Shown here one piece after another: positions 14,943-21,979 of a stretch of 33,764 nt of DNA. Location of the stretch: the NCBI GenBank assembly GCA_031421855.1, contig JANOPN010000063.1, positions 1-33,764 on the forward strand, read 5' to 3'. The stretch is from JAAFHN01 sp031421855 (GTDB lineage: Bacteria > Pseudomonadota > Gammaproteobacteria > Burkholderiales > Burkholderiaceae_C). The position numbers were made by a program, and so were the translations under genes. Numbering within the stretch: the stretch's first letter is position 1; the number at the start of each line of letters is the position of its first letter. The notes under the pieces were generated by a model. That model was not told the DNA's origin and did no database searches. It saw only the letters and a list, made by a program, of their open reading frames with translations.

Positions 14943-16172
14943 ATGACTTACAACAGATCTCTGCTCGGCTCGCTGGTTGCACCTGTGCGTGGTGCCACAA
15001 CCTCAGTGGCGCGTGCCGTTCAAACCTTGGGCTTGTACTCGGCGGTGTTTTTGAGCAACGCGGCTTGGGCTGTCAAAGACTTGCCCGGTGGCCCAGCCGT
15101 AAACCAGCTCAATTTGCACCCGCCAGTCACTCGAATTGCCGAAGAGCAACATTGGTTGCATTGGTTCATCATGATCATTTGTACGGTGATTTTTGTCGCC
15201 GTGTTTGGCGTGATGTTTTACTCAATCTTCAAACACCGCAAAAGCAAGGGTGCCAAGTCGGCGACCTTCCATGAATCGGTGTCGGTTGAGATTGCGTGGA
15301 CCGTGGTGCCTTTTGTCATCGTGATTGCGATGGCCTTGCCAGCGACGAAAGTGCTGGTCGCCCAAAAAGACACGACCAATGCCGACTTGACGATCAAAAC
15401 CGTCGGCTACCAGTGGAAGTGGGGCTACGAGTACATCAAGGGCGAGGGTGAAGGCATTAACTTCATTTCAAGCTTGGACGCGTCGCACCGCGAGCTGTCC
15501 AACAGCGGCTTGGTTGATAAAACCTCTGCGCCTGATGATTACTTGCTCAAAGCCGACAACCCAATGGTGGTCCCGGTTGGCAAGAAAATTCGCATCATCA
15601 CCACCGCCAACGACGTGATCCATGCGTTCATGGTGCCCGCGTTTGGCATCAAACAAGACGCGATTCCGGGCTTCGTTCGCGACACATGGTTCCGCGCTGA
15701 AAAAACCGGCATGTTCTACGGACAATGTGCCGAGTTGTGTGGCAAAGAGCACGCATACATGCCAATCAACGTCAAGGTTGTCACCGCTGAGGAATACACG
15801 GCATGGGTTGACGGCCAACGCAAAGCGGCTGCTGCCAAGGCTGACGATCCGGCCAAGGTGTGGGAGCTGCCAGCCATGCTTGCTCGCGGCGAAAAAGTCT
15901 ACGCGGCTCAATGTGTTGCGTGCCACCAAGCCAGCGGCAAAGGCGCAGGCTCAATCAAGGCTTTGGATGGTGCCGCCGTGGTTCTCGATGCTGACAAAAC
16001 CAAACAAATTGCGATTTTGCTCAACGGCCAAAACAACGGTGCCATGCCCGCATGGAAGCAACTCAGCGATACCGAGCTGGCCGCGGTCATTACATACACC
16101 AAGAACAACTGGTCTAACAAAACGGGTCAGCTGATCCAACCCGCCGAAGTGAAACTGGCTCGCGCCAAGTAA
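14943..16172 (+). CDS. ctaC: Cytochrome c oxidase subunit II with fused cytochrome c domain
   Basis: Subunit II accepts electrons from cytochrome c at the binuclear CuA centre. The 409-residue protein has an N-terminal signal-like segment, two transmembrane helices (about residues 74-96 and 116-136), and a periplasmic cupredoxin domain with the CuA ligands H227, C262, E264, C266, H270 and M273, visible as VIHAF and CAELCGKEHAYM. An extra C-terminal class I cytochrome c domain carries CVACH (C324, C327, H328) and a later GAMPAW methionine. This fusion marks a caa3-like subunit II. I use ATG 14943; a GTG at 14931 is in frame. It opens the structural cluster followed by ctaD. Confidence 0.97.
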   Translation: MTYNRSLLGSLVAPVRGATTSVARAVQTLGLYSAVFLSNAAWAVKDLPGGPAVNQLNLHPPVTRIAEEQHWLHWFIMIICTVIFVAVFGVMFYSIFKHRKSKGAKSATFHESVSVEIAWTVVPFVIVIAMALPATKVLVAQKDTTNADLTIKTVGYQWKWGYEYIKGEGEGINFISSLDASHRELSNSGLVDKTSAPDDYLLKADNPMVVPVGKKIRIITTANDVIHAFMVPAFGIKQDAIPGFVRDTWFRAEKTGMFYGQCAELCGKEHAYMPINVKVVTAEEYTAWVDGQRKAAAAKADDPAKVWELPAMLARGEKVYAAQCVACHQASGKGAGSIKALDGAAVVLDADKTKQIAILLNGQNNGAMPAWKQLSDTELAAVITYTKNNWSNKTGQLIQPAEVKLARAK

Positions 16173-16257
16173 GCCGCTTCACCCGGCCCAAGACAGACCG
16201 ATTTCGATTTCCCCGACGTGCCATTTCGCACTGACATTTGACTGAAGAAGACACACC

Positions 16258-17889
16258 ATGAGCGCAGTTCTGGACCCACACGGCCACGCACACGACCATG
16301 CCCACGATCATGATGATCACCACGCCCCGGCGGGCTGGCGGCGTTGGGTGTACGCGACCAACCACAAAGACATCGGCACGTTGTATTTGTTGTTTGCTTT
16401 TGCGATGTTGATGATTGGTGGCGTGTTGGCCTTGGGCATCCGCGCGGAGTTGTTTCAGCCAGGCTTGCAATTTGTCAACCCTGAACTGTTCAACCAACTC
16501 ACCACGATGCATGGCTTGATCATGGTGTTTGGCGCGATCATGCCGGCGTTTGTCGGTTTTGCAAACTGGATGATTCCATTGCAAATCGGCGCGGCTGACA
16601 TGGCCTTCGCCCGCATGAACAATTTGAGCTTTTGGCTGATGATTCCGGCAGCTTTGCTGCTGGTGAGCAGTTTCTTCATGCCCGGTGGCGCACCTGCGGC
16701 CGGTTGGACGCTTTACGCGCCACTCACCCTGCAAATGGGCCCGAGCATGGACGCTGGCATTTTCGCAATGCACATTCTGGGCGCGAGTTCAATCATGGGC
16801 TCGATCAACATCATCGTCACCGTGCTCAACATGCGCGCGCCTGGCATGACGTTGATGAAAATGCCGATGTTTTGCTGGACATGGCTGATCACTGCCTATT
16901 TGTTGATCGCCGTGATGCCGGTGTTGGCTGGCGCAATCACCATGACGTTGACTGATCGCCACTTTGGCACCAGCTTCTTTAACCCCGCCGGTGGCGGTGA
17001 CCCCGTGATGTACCAGCACATTTTCTGGTTCTTCGGTCACCCAGAGGTCTACATCATGATCTTGCCAGCCTTCGGCATCGTCAGCCAGATCATCCCAACC
17101 TTTGCACGCAAGCGCTTATTCGGTTACGCATCCATGGTCTACGCCACGTCGTCAATCGCGATTTTGTCGTTCATCGTGTGGGCTCACCACATGTTCACGA
17201 CGGGCATGCCCGTGACTGGTCAGTTGTTCTTCATGTACGCCACGATGCTGATCGCTGTGCCAACGGGCGTGAAGATCTTCAACTGGGTTGCGACCATGTG
17301 GCGTGGTTCGATGACGTTTGAAACACCGATGCTGTTTGCCGTGGGTTTCATCTTTGTGTTCACATTTGGCGGCTTCACGGGCTTGATTTTGTCGATGGCG
17401 CCGGTTGATACCCAGTTGCAAGATACTTACTATGTGGTTGCTCACTTTCACTACGTTTTGGTGGCTGGCTCGCTTTATGCCATGTTCGCCGGCTACTACT
17501 ATTGGGCCCCGAAGTGGACGGGCGTGATGTACAACGAAACGCGCGGCAAAATTCACTTTTGGTGGAGTTTGATTGCGTTCAATGTGACCTTCTTCCCGAT
17601 GCACTTCTTGGGTTTGGCTGGCATGCCACGTCGCTACGCCGATTACCCGATGCAGTTCGCTGACTTCAACATGTTGGCTTCTGTCGGCGCGTTTTTCTTC
17701 GGTTTTGCTCAGGTCTATTTCTTCTTGTTCATCGTGTTGCCCGGCATGCTCGGCAAAGGCGAAAAAGCGGCTCAACGCCCATGGGAAGCGGCTGAGGGCT
17801 TGGAGTGGGAAGTTCCCTCACCCGCACCATTCCACACCTTTGAGACACCGCCCAAGCTGGATGTCAGCGCCACCCGCGTCATTGGTTGA
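16258..17889 (+). CDS. ctaD: Cytochrome c oxidase subunit I
   Basis: This is the catalytic subunit holding heme a, heme a3 and CuB, an inner-membrane proton pump. The 543-residue protein has the expected 12-helix pattern and ligands: TTMHG (heme a), FGHPEVYIMILPAFG (CuB His and cross-linked Tyr), WAHHMF (CuB), and AHFHYVLV (heme a3 and heme a). The N-terminal tail, about 25 residues, is very rich in His and Asp (HGHAHDHAHDHDDHH), unlike the textbook enzyme, and could bind copper or other metals in the cytoplasm. The gene starts 85 bases after ctaC and is followed by a tiny assembly gene. Confidence 0.98.
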   Translation: MSAVLDPHGHAHDHAHDHDDHHAPAGWRRWVYATNHKDIGTLYLLFAFAMLMIGGVLALGIRAELFQPGLQFVNPELFNQLTTMHGLIMVFGAIMPAFVGFANWMIPLQIGAADMAFARMNNLSFWLMIPAALLLVSSFFMPGGAPAAGWTLYAPLTLQMGPSMDAGIFAMHILGASSIMGSINIIVTVLNMRAPGMTLMKMPMFCWTWLITAYLLIAVMPVLAGAITMTLTDRHFGTSFFNPAGGGDPVMYQHIFWFFGHPEVYIMILPAFGIVSQIIPTFARKRLFGYASMVYATSSIAILSFIVWAHHMFTTGMPVTGQLFFMYATMLIAVPTGVKIFNWVATMWRGSMTFETPMLFAVGFIFVFTFGGFTGLILSMAPVDTQLQDTYYVVAHFHYVLVAGSLYAMFAGYYYWAPKWTGVMYNETRGKIHFWWSLIAFNVTFFPMHFLGLAGMPRRYADYPMQFADFNMLASVGAFFFGFAQVYFFLFIVLPGMLGKGEKAAQRPWEAAEGLEWEVPSPAPFHTFETPPKLDVSATRVIG

Positions 17890-17903
17890 TTGAACTGAAC
17901 GCC

Positions 17904-18023
17904 ATGGCACTGACCCCAGAACAAAAAAAGCAAAACCGGCGAACGGGGTTAATCCTCGCGTCGGTGGCGCTGGTGTTCTTGCTTGGATTCGTGGCCAAGT
18001 TGGTGGTTTTGGGGCGCGGTTGA
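17904..18023 (+). CDS. Cytochrome oxidase small assembly protein (39 residues)
   Basis: A 39-codon reading frame begins MALTPEQKKQNRRTGLILAS and continues into a single hydrophobic helix ending in KLVVLGRG. A basic N-terminus followed by one membrane helix fits the small assembly protein annotated between ctaD and ctaG in many Burkholderiales. It lies 14 bases after the ctaD stop and its TGA overlaps the GAGG ribosome binding site of ctaG. It is short enough to be missed by most length cut-offs. Its role in oxidase assembly is inferred from position and family. Confidence 0.85.
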   Translation: MALTPEQKKQNRRTGLILASVALVFLLGFVAKLVVLGRG

Positions 18024-18033
18024 GGTTCATGAC

Positions 18034-18681
18034 ATGAACACACGCTTTGCCATGCAACTGAAAGCGGCTAACACCCAAATGGTTGGCAAGCTGCTCATTG
18101 TGGCTGCTGGTATGTTTGGGTTTGGCTATGCGCTGGTGCCGATTTACCGGGCCATTTGTAACGCCTTGGGGATCAACGTGTTGGCGGCGTCGGATCGGCA
18201 AATCCCTGGGGCGATGTCAAAAGCCGCTGCCAATACACAGGTTGATGTCACGCGTTTGATTACCGTTGAGTTTGATGCCAACGTGCGCGGCCCGTGGGAC
18301 TTCAAGCCTGAAAAGCGGTCGCTGCAAGTGCATCCCGGCGAGTTGGCAACGGTGATTTACGAGTTTCAAAACATCCAAAATCGAGCCATGGCGGCGCAGG
18401 CGATTCCAAGCTATGCACCCAAGCAGTCGGCGGCATACTTCAACAAGCTTGAGTGTTTTTGTTTCAATCAGTACACCTTGCAAGCAGGTGAGAAGAAAAG
18501 CTGGCCGGTCGCGTTTGTGATCGATCCCAAACTCCCCAAAGACGTCACGACCATCACGCTGTCTTACACGTTTTTTGAAGTCGGTGGCAAAACACCACCA
18601 GCGCCACAATCTGCGCCAGTCGCACCCAAAGTTTCTCCGGCGGCTGTGAGTTTGTTGCCGATTGAAGCGGCGCGATCATGA
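18034..18681 (+). CDS. ctaG: Cytochrome c oxidase assembly protein CtaG (Cox11 family)
   Basis: CtaG/Cox11 delivers copper to the CuB site of subunit I. The 215-residue protein has a short cytoplasmic N-terminus, one transmembrane helix (about residues 19-40), and a periplasmic domain with the copper-binding motif CFCFNQ preceded by YFNKLE. The end is Pro/Ala-rich. ATG 18034 is preceded by GAGG at 18022-18025; the longer open frame from 17983 would overlap the small assembly gene. The stop overlaps the start of the DUF2970 gene by 4 bases (ATGA), so the two are translationally coupled. Confidence 0.96.
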   Translation: MNTRFAMQLKAANTQMVGKLLIVAAGMFGFGYALVPIYRAICNALGINVLAASDRQIPGAMSKAAANTQVDVTRLITVEFDANVRGPWDFKPEKRSLQVHPGELATVIYEFQNIQNRAMAAQAIPSYAPKQSAAYFNKLECFCFNQYTLQAGEKKSWPVAFVIDPKLPKDVTTITLSYTFFEVGGKTPPAPQSAPVAPKVSPAAVSLLPIEAARS

Positions 18682-18893
18682 CCGAACCCACACTGATTCA
18701 GCGTCGCCCATCTGTTTGGCGAACCATTTCGGCGGTTTTGTGGTCGTTTTTTGGTGTGCGTCGTGGTGCAGACTTCCAAGACGACATCAAGCACCTGAAT
18801 CCGTTTCACATTTTGATCGTCGGTTTGGTTGCATGCTTTGTTTTTGTTGGCGCGCTGATGTTTTTCGTGCGCTGGGTCGTGACAGTCGCTTGA
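18678..18893 (+). CDS. DUF2970 small membrane protein
   Basis: This 71-residue protein has two hydrophobic segments, ISAVLWSFFGVRRG and FHILIVGLVACFVFVGALMFF, the usual pattern of DUF2970. The family is found between ctaG and ctaE in Burkholderiales, which suggests a part in oxidase assembly or stability, but no function is established. It begins with an ATGA overlap with ctaG. Confidence 0.88.
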   Translation: MTEPTLIQRRPSVWRTISAVLWSFFGVRRGADFQDDIKHLNPFHILIVGLVACFVFVGALMFFVRWVVTVA

Positions 18894-18974
18894 CGATTGG
18901 TTGATCAAACACGCTGGCATAACCCCAATCCCTCCATCCATGACAAATTTCTCGAATAGGCAAAGGACCATCAA

Positions 18975-19856
18975 ATGAGCGCGACAACACCGGGGACGAC
19001 CCCGTATTACTTTGTGCCCGCCCCGTCAAGCCACCCGGTTAGCAGCGCGATTGGCTTGTTTTTCGTGATGTTTGGTGCGGCGCAGTGGATCAATGGCGCG
19101 ACTTGGGGCTCGTATTTGTTGGCTGGCGGCATGCTTTGGTGGTTTGCGACCTTGTATCGCTGGTTTCGCGATGCGATCGCTGAGAGCCGCAGTGGCCTCT
19201 ACGGCTACAAAATTGACATCAGTTACCGTTGGAGCATGACGTGGTTCATCTTCAGTGAAGTCATGTTTTTTGGTGCGTTTTTCTCGGCTCTTTGGTGGGC
19301 TCGCTCGCACTCGGTTCCAGCTCTGGGGAGTTTCGAAAACGCGCTCTTGTGGCCCGGATTCCAGGCCGTGTGGCCGAGTTCGGTTGCTGGTGCCACAGCC
19401 TCACCAGCGGGCATTGTGGAGCCGTTTCAGACCATGGGACCGTTTTGGCTGCCAACCATCAACACGGCTTTGCTGTTGACGTCGGGCGTGACCCTCACCA
19501 TCGCGCACCATGCGTTGTTGGATAACAACCGCAGCAAGACGATAGCCTTCATGTGGATCACGGTGCTGCTCGGAATCGCATTTTTGGGCGTTCAGGGTTA
19601 CGAGTATTACCACGCTTACACCGACCTCAACCTCAAACTGAGTTCAGGTATTTTTGGCTCAACTTTCTTCATGTTGACTGGTTTTCATGGTTTTCATGTG
19701 TTTGTCGGCATGATCATGTTGCTGGTCATCACGCTGCGCTTGCAAAAAGGCCATTTCGACTCCAAGAATCATTTTGGGTTTGAAGGCGCCGCTTGGTATT
19801 GGCATTTTGTCGACGTGGTGTGGCTTGGACTGTACATCTTGGTTTACTGGCTCTGA
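18975..19856 (+). CDS. ctaE: Cytochrome c oxidase subunit III
   Basis: This is the non-catalytic third core subunit of the aa3-type oxidase. The 293-residue protein has seven predicted transmembrane helices and family motifs: WRDAIAESRSG-like WFRDAIAESRSG, FSEVMFFGAFFSALWW, ITVLLGIAFLGVQGYEY, and the closing WHFVDVVWLGLYILVYW. AAAGGA lies about 9 bases upstream of the ATG. It ends the structural part of the cluster; a strong terminator follows 15 bases later. Confidence 0.97.
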   Translation: MSATTPGTTPYYFVPAPSSHPVSSAIGLFFVMFGAAQWINGATWGSYLLAGGMLWWFATLYRWFRDAIAESRSGLYGYKIDISYRWSMTWFIFSEVMFFGAFFSALWWARSHSVPALGSFENALLWPGFQAVWPSSVAGATASPAGIVEPFQTMGPFWLPTINTALLLTSGVTLTIAHHALLDNNRSKTIAFMWITVLLGIAFLGVQGYEYYHAYTDLNLKLSSGIFGSTFFMLTGFHGFHVFVGMIMLLVITLRLQKGHFDSKNHFGFEGAAWYWHFVDVVWLGLYILVYWL

Positions 19857-19871
19857 TGCCGTCACGACATG

Positions 19872-19902
19872 AAAAAAAGCCGCGTTTTGCGGCTTTTTTT
19901 TC
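19872..19902. terminator. Bidirectional terminator after ctaE
   Basis: GCCGC at 19879-19883 pairs with GCGGC at 19889-19893 around a 5-base loop, flanked by AAAAAAA (19872-19878) and TTTTTTTT (19894-19901). It serves ctaE on the plus strand and the convergent small twin-TM gene on the minus strand. Confidence 0.9.
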
Positions 19903-19921
19903 GAGGCTGAAAACGCCGTAC

Positions 19922-20173
19922 TTACTTGCCGACCGGCAGGCCTCCGGGCTTGAGTGCGCCAAAGTACCAAGCCAGCAAAATGGCCAAAAACACGATCACC
20001 GATACGCCGATGCGCACCGTCAGCGCACGGGCCATGCGTCGTTTGGCTTGCGAGTTGGGTCCATCCGAGTCGCCTGCCGACTCGGTGTTGCCACCGCCGC
20101 GCACCATGAAAAATCCAGCGGCAGCCAAAGCCGCAAGTACAACCAACAGGCCCAAAACAATTGCGATATTCAT
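19922..20173 (-). CDS. Twin transmembrane protein (DUF2909-like)
   Basis: This 83-residue protein has two transmembrane helices (IAIVLGLLVVLAALAAAGFFM and IGVSVIVFLAILLAWYFG) separated by a hydrophilic loop with a basic QAKRRMARAL segment. It matches the small twin-TM family that sits between ctaE and SURF1 in Burkholderiales. I start at ATG 20173; the longer open frame to 20350 would run antisense to SURF1. It is the only minus-strand gene inside the oxidase cluster and ends at the bidirectional terminator after ctaE. Its role is unknown. Confidence 0.85.
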   Translation of the reverse strand: MNIAIVLGLLVVLAALAAAGFFMVRGGGNTESAGDSDGPNSQAKRRMARALTVRIGVSVIVFLAILLAWYFGALKPGGLPVGK

Positions 20174-20217
20174 GGCGAGATCATCGCACGCAAGCTGGCG
20201 TGTTCGGGTGCGCGCCC

Positions 20218-21075
20218 ATGAGCAGCCAAGTGAGGCGGTGGGTTGTTTGGCTCGTCGGGCTGGCCGTGGTGGTCTTGGGTGCCCGACTCGGGTTTTGGCA
20301 GTTGGGCCGCGCAGCGCAAAAAAATTCGCTCCAGCAGGCCATTTTGGCAAAAAAACAGGATCGGGTCGCCGATTCCATTGACTTCTTTGCTATAAAAAAC
20401 GCATCAATTAGAGCCTTGGATTTGACCCCACACATCCACCGACCCATTCAGTTGGTTGGGCGATGGCTGCCAGAGCACACGGTGTTGCTCGACAACCGCC
20501 AGATGAACGGCCGACCGGGCTTCTTCGTGCTCACGCCTTTGTTGCTCAATGGGTCGGATGGCCATGGCGTGGCGGTGTTGGTTCAGCGGGGTTGGCTGCC
20601 CCGAGACTTCATGCAGCGCGACCGCGTGGCTGTGCCGCCCGCCCCAACGGGGACCGTGGTCGTGAATGGGCGTCTTGCTGGCCCGCCCGCCCGCTTGCTT
20701 GAGCTGGGTGGCGCGGCGGCTTCCACTGCCGCTGTGCAAGACCCTAGCCGCGCTGTTGACTCCCCAGCAGTATCGGTAAAAACCCGCGATATCCGTCAAA
20801 ATATCGACCTGAAGAGTTTCGCGATGGAGATGACCCAAGCAGCCGCTCAACCGAGTCGATGGGTCACCGACGTCACCGTGTTGCAGCTTGATGTGGCCGC
20901 GCCTGACGGCTTGCTGCGCCAATGGGCCGAGCCCGACGCTGGCGTTGCCAAGCACCACGGATACGCGTTTCAGTGGTTTGCGCTGTCGGCGCTGATGCTG
21001 TCGTTGCTGTTGTGGTTTCAAGTGTTGGCACCCCGAGTCGCGGCCGCTCGGGCGCGCCGCGCGCCAGTTTTGTGA
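20218..21075 (+). CDS. SURF1-family oxidase assembly protein with repeat-derived insert
   Basis: SURF1 (Shy1) helps insert heme a into subunit I of cytochrome c oxidase. The 285-residue protein has the two-helix plan: an N-terminal helix (about residues 8-24) followed by RLGFWQLGRAAQKN, and a C-terminal helix after HHGYAFQWFALSALML. Between them are LLDNRQMNGRPGFFVLTPL and VLVQRGWLPRD, all family motifs. A copy of the dispersed repeat (20342-20399) encodes residues of about 42-61, including RVADSIDFFAIKN, just after the first helix in the early periplasmic part. ATG 20218 is chosen since it starts just before the first helix; the upstream frame overlaps the divergent twin-TM gene. Confidence 0.93.
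   Translation: MSSQVRRWVVWLVGLAVVVLGARLGFWQLGRAAQKNSLQQAILAKKQDRVADSIDFFAIKNASIRALDLTPHIHRPIQLVGRWLPEHTVLLDNRQMNGRPGFFVLTPLLLNGSDGHGVAVLVQRGWLPRDFMQRDRVAVPPAPTGTVVVNGRLAGPPARLLELGGAAASTAAVQDPSRAVDSPAVSVKTRDIRQNIDLKSFAMEMTQAAAQPSRWVTDVTVLQLDVAAPDGLLRQWAEPDAGVAKHHGYAFQWFALSALMLSLLLWFQVLAPRVAAARARRAPVL
20342..20399 (-). repeat. Dispersed repeat copy inside SURF1
   Basis: The minus strand reads ATAGCAAAGAAGTCAATGGA, then ATCGGCGACCCGATC, and ends TTGCCAAAA. It is more diverged than the intergenic copies but aligns along its length. It is translated in the same frame as the accB and BioC-like copies. Confidence 0.75.
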
Positions 21076-21091
21076 TGAATCGAGTCTTTGG

Positions 21092-21970
21092 ATGAATGCA
21101 CCCGCACCTGCCACCACGCCTAGCCAAGTCGCTAAAAGCGAGTCGCCGCTTGAGCTCACCGTTCACGCCTTGCCGTCGGTTAGCGGCTCGGGCGACGCGC
21201 CTTTTGCTGCGGTCAATGTCGGTTTGGGGCGCTTCAAAATGTTCATGGTGCTGCTGCTGTGCGCGGCTCCGGTCATTGCGAGCTACGTTGCTTACTACTT
21301 GGTGCGCCCCGAAGGGCGGCGTAACTATGGCGAGCTGATTGACCAACGCGCCATGCCAGTCAACTTGGTCGGCGTGCCCTTGATCCACGCGGCCGAGGGC
21401 ATGGCGCCGGTCGCGAACGTCGCAAATGCCGCAAATGCCGCAAATGCCGCAAATGCCGCAAATGCCGCAATGACCGCCAAACCGCTGTCGACCCTGCGTG
21501 ACCAATGGCTATTGGTCAGCGTCGCGCCTGCCGCTTGCGATGCCGCCTGCGAAAAACACCTGTACGTGCAGCGCCAAATGCGCGAATCGCTGGGGCGGGA
21601 GCGTCAGCGCTTGGACTGGGTTTGGTTGGTGTCTGACGACTCAAGCATCCGCCCCGAGTTGACCAAAGCGTTGTCGGACCCCACGGCGGGTGGCGTCGTG
21701 TGGCGCGTCAAGCCGCAAGATTTGGCCAATTGGTTGGTCGCTGCACCGGGCAAGCGGCTCCAAGACCATCTGTTTGTGGTTGACCCCATCGGCAACTGGA
21801 TGATGCGATTCCCTGCCGACTTGGAGCCCGCCCGGGCTAAACGCGACTTGGAGCGGCTGCTGCGTGCGTCTGGCGCATGGGACACAGCCGGTCGAGACAG
21901 CGCCACAGCGTCGAAGTTGCCGCTGGGTGGGGCTTTGCCCACCTCTGCTGCATCCGGCGCTAAACCCTGA
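21092..21970 (+). CDS. Membrane-anchored protein of the oxidase cluster, possible thioredoxin-like fold
   Basis: This 292-residue protein lies between SURF1 and ctaA, as similar proteins do in related clusters. It has one transmembrane helix (KMFMVLLLCAAPVIASYVAYYLV, about residues 50-72) and a periplasmic part with WLLVSVAPAACDAACEKHLYVQRQMRESLG, in which two cysteines four residues apart recall the CxxxC copper site of Sco proteins. HLFVVDPIGNWMMRFP resembles the late part of a thioredoxin fold. A Sco-like role in copper handling is possible but unproven. Residues 110-125 are a run of NAA triplets from a 9-bp tandem repeat. It starts 16 bases after SURF1. Confidence 0.78.
   Translation: MNAPAPATTPSQVAKSESPLELTVHALPSVSGSGDAPFAAVNVGLGRFKMFMVLLLCAAPVIASYVAYYLVRPEGRRNYGELIDQRAMPVNLVGVPLIHAAEGMAPVANVANAANAANAANAANAAMTAKPLSTLRDQWLLVSVAPAACDAACEKHLYVQRQMRESLGRERQRLDWVWLVSDDSSIRPELTKALSDPTAGGVVWRVKPQDLANWLVAAPGKRLQDHLFVVDPIGNWMMRFPADLEPARAKRDLERLLRASGAWDTAGRDSATASKLPLGGALPTSAASGAKP
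21421..21465 (+). repeat. 9-bp tandem repeat inside the oxidase-cluster membrane protein gene
   Basis: Five exact copies of CGCAAATGC are followed by a shortened CGCAATG and preceded by degenerate units. They encode a repeating Asn-Ala-Ala run between the membrane helix and the periplasmic domain. The unit is three codons, so copy-number change keeps the frame. Confidence 0.9.
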
Positions 21971-21979
21971 GGCTTGAGC

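Noticed and set aside
16114..17775. Minus-strand frames opposite ctaC and ctaD
   Set aside because: His/Gln/Arg-rich translations typical of the antisense of membrane protein genes; no start signals or domains.
21421..21465. Short regular repeats considered as a CRISPR array
   Set aside because: The units are 9 bp, head to tail without spacers, and in frame within a coding sequence.
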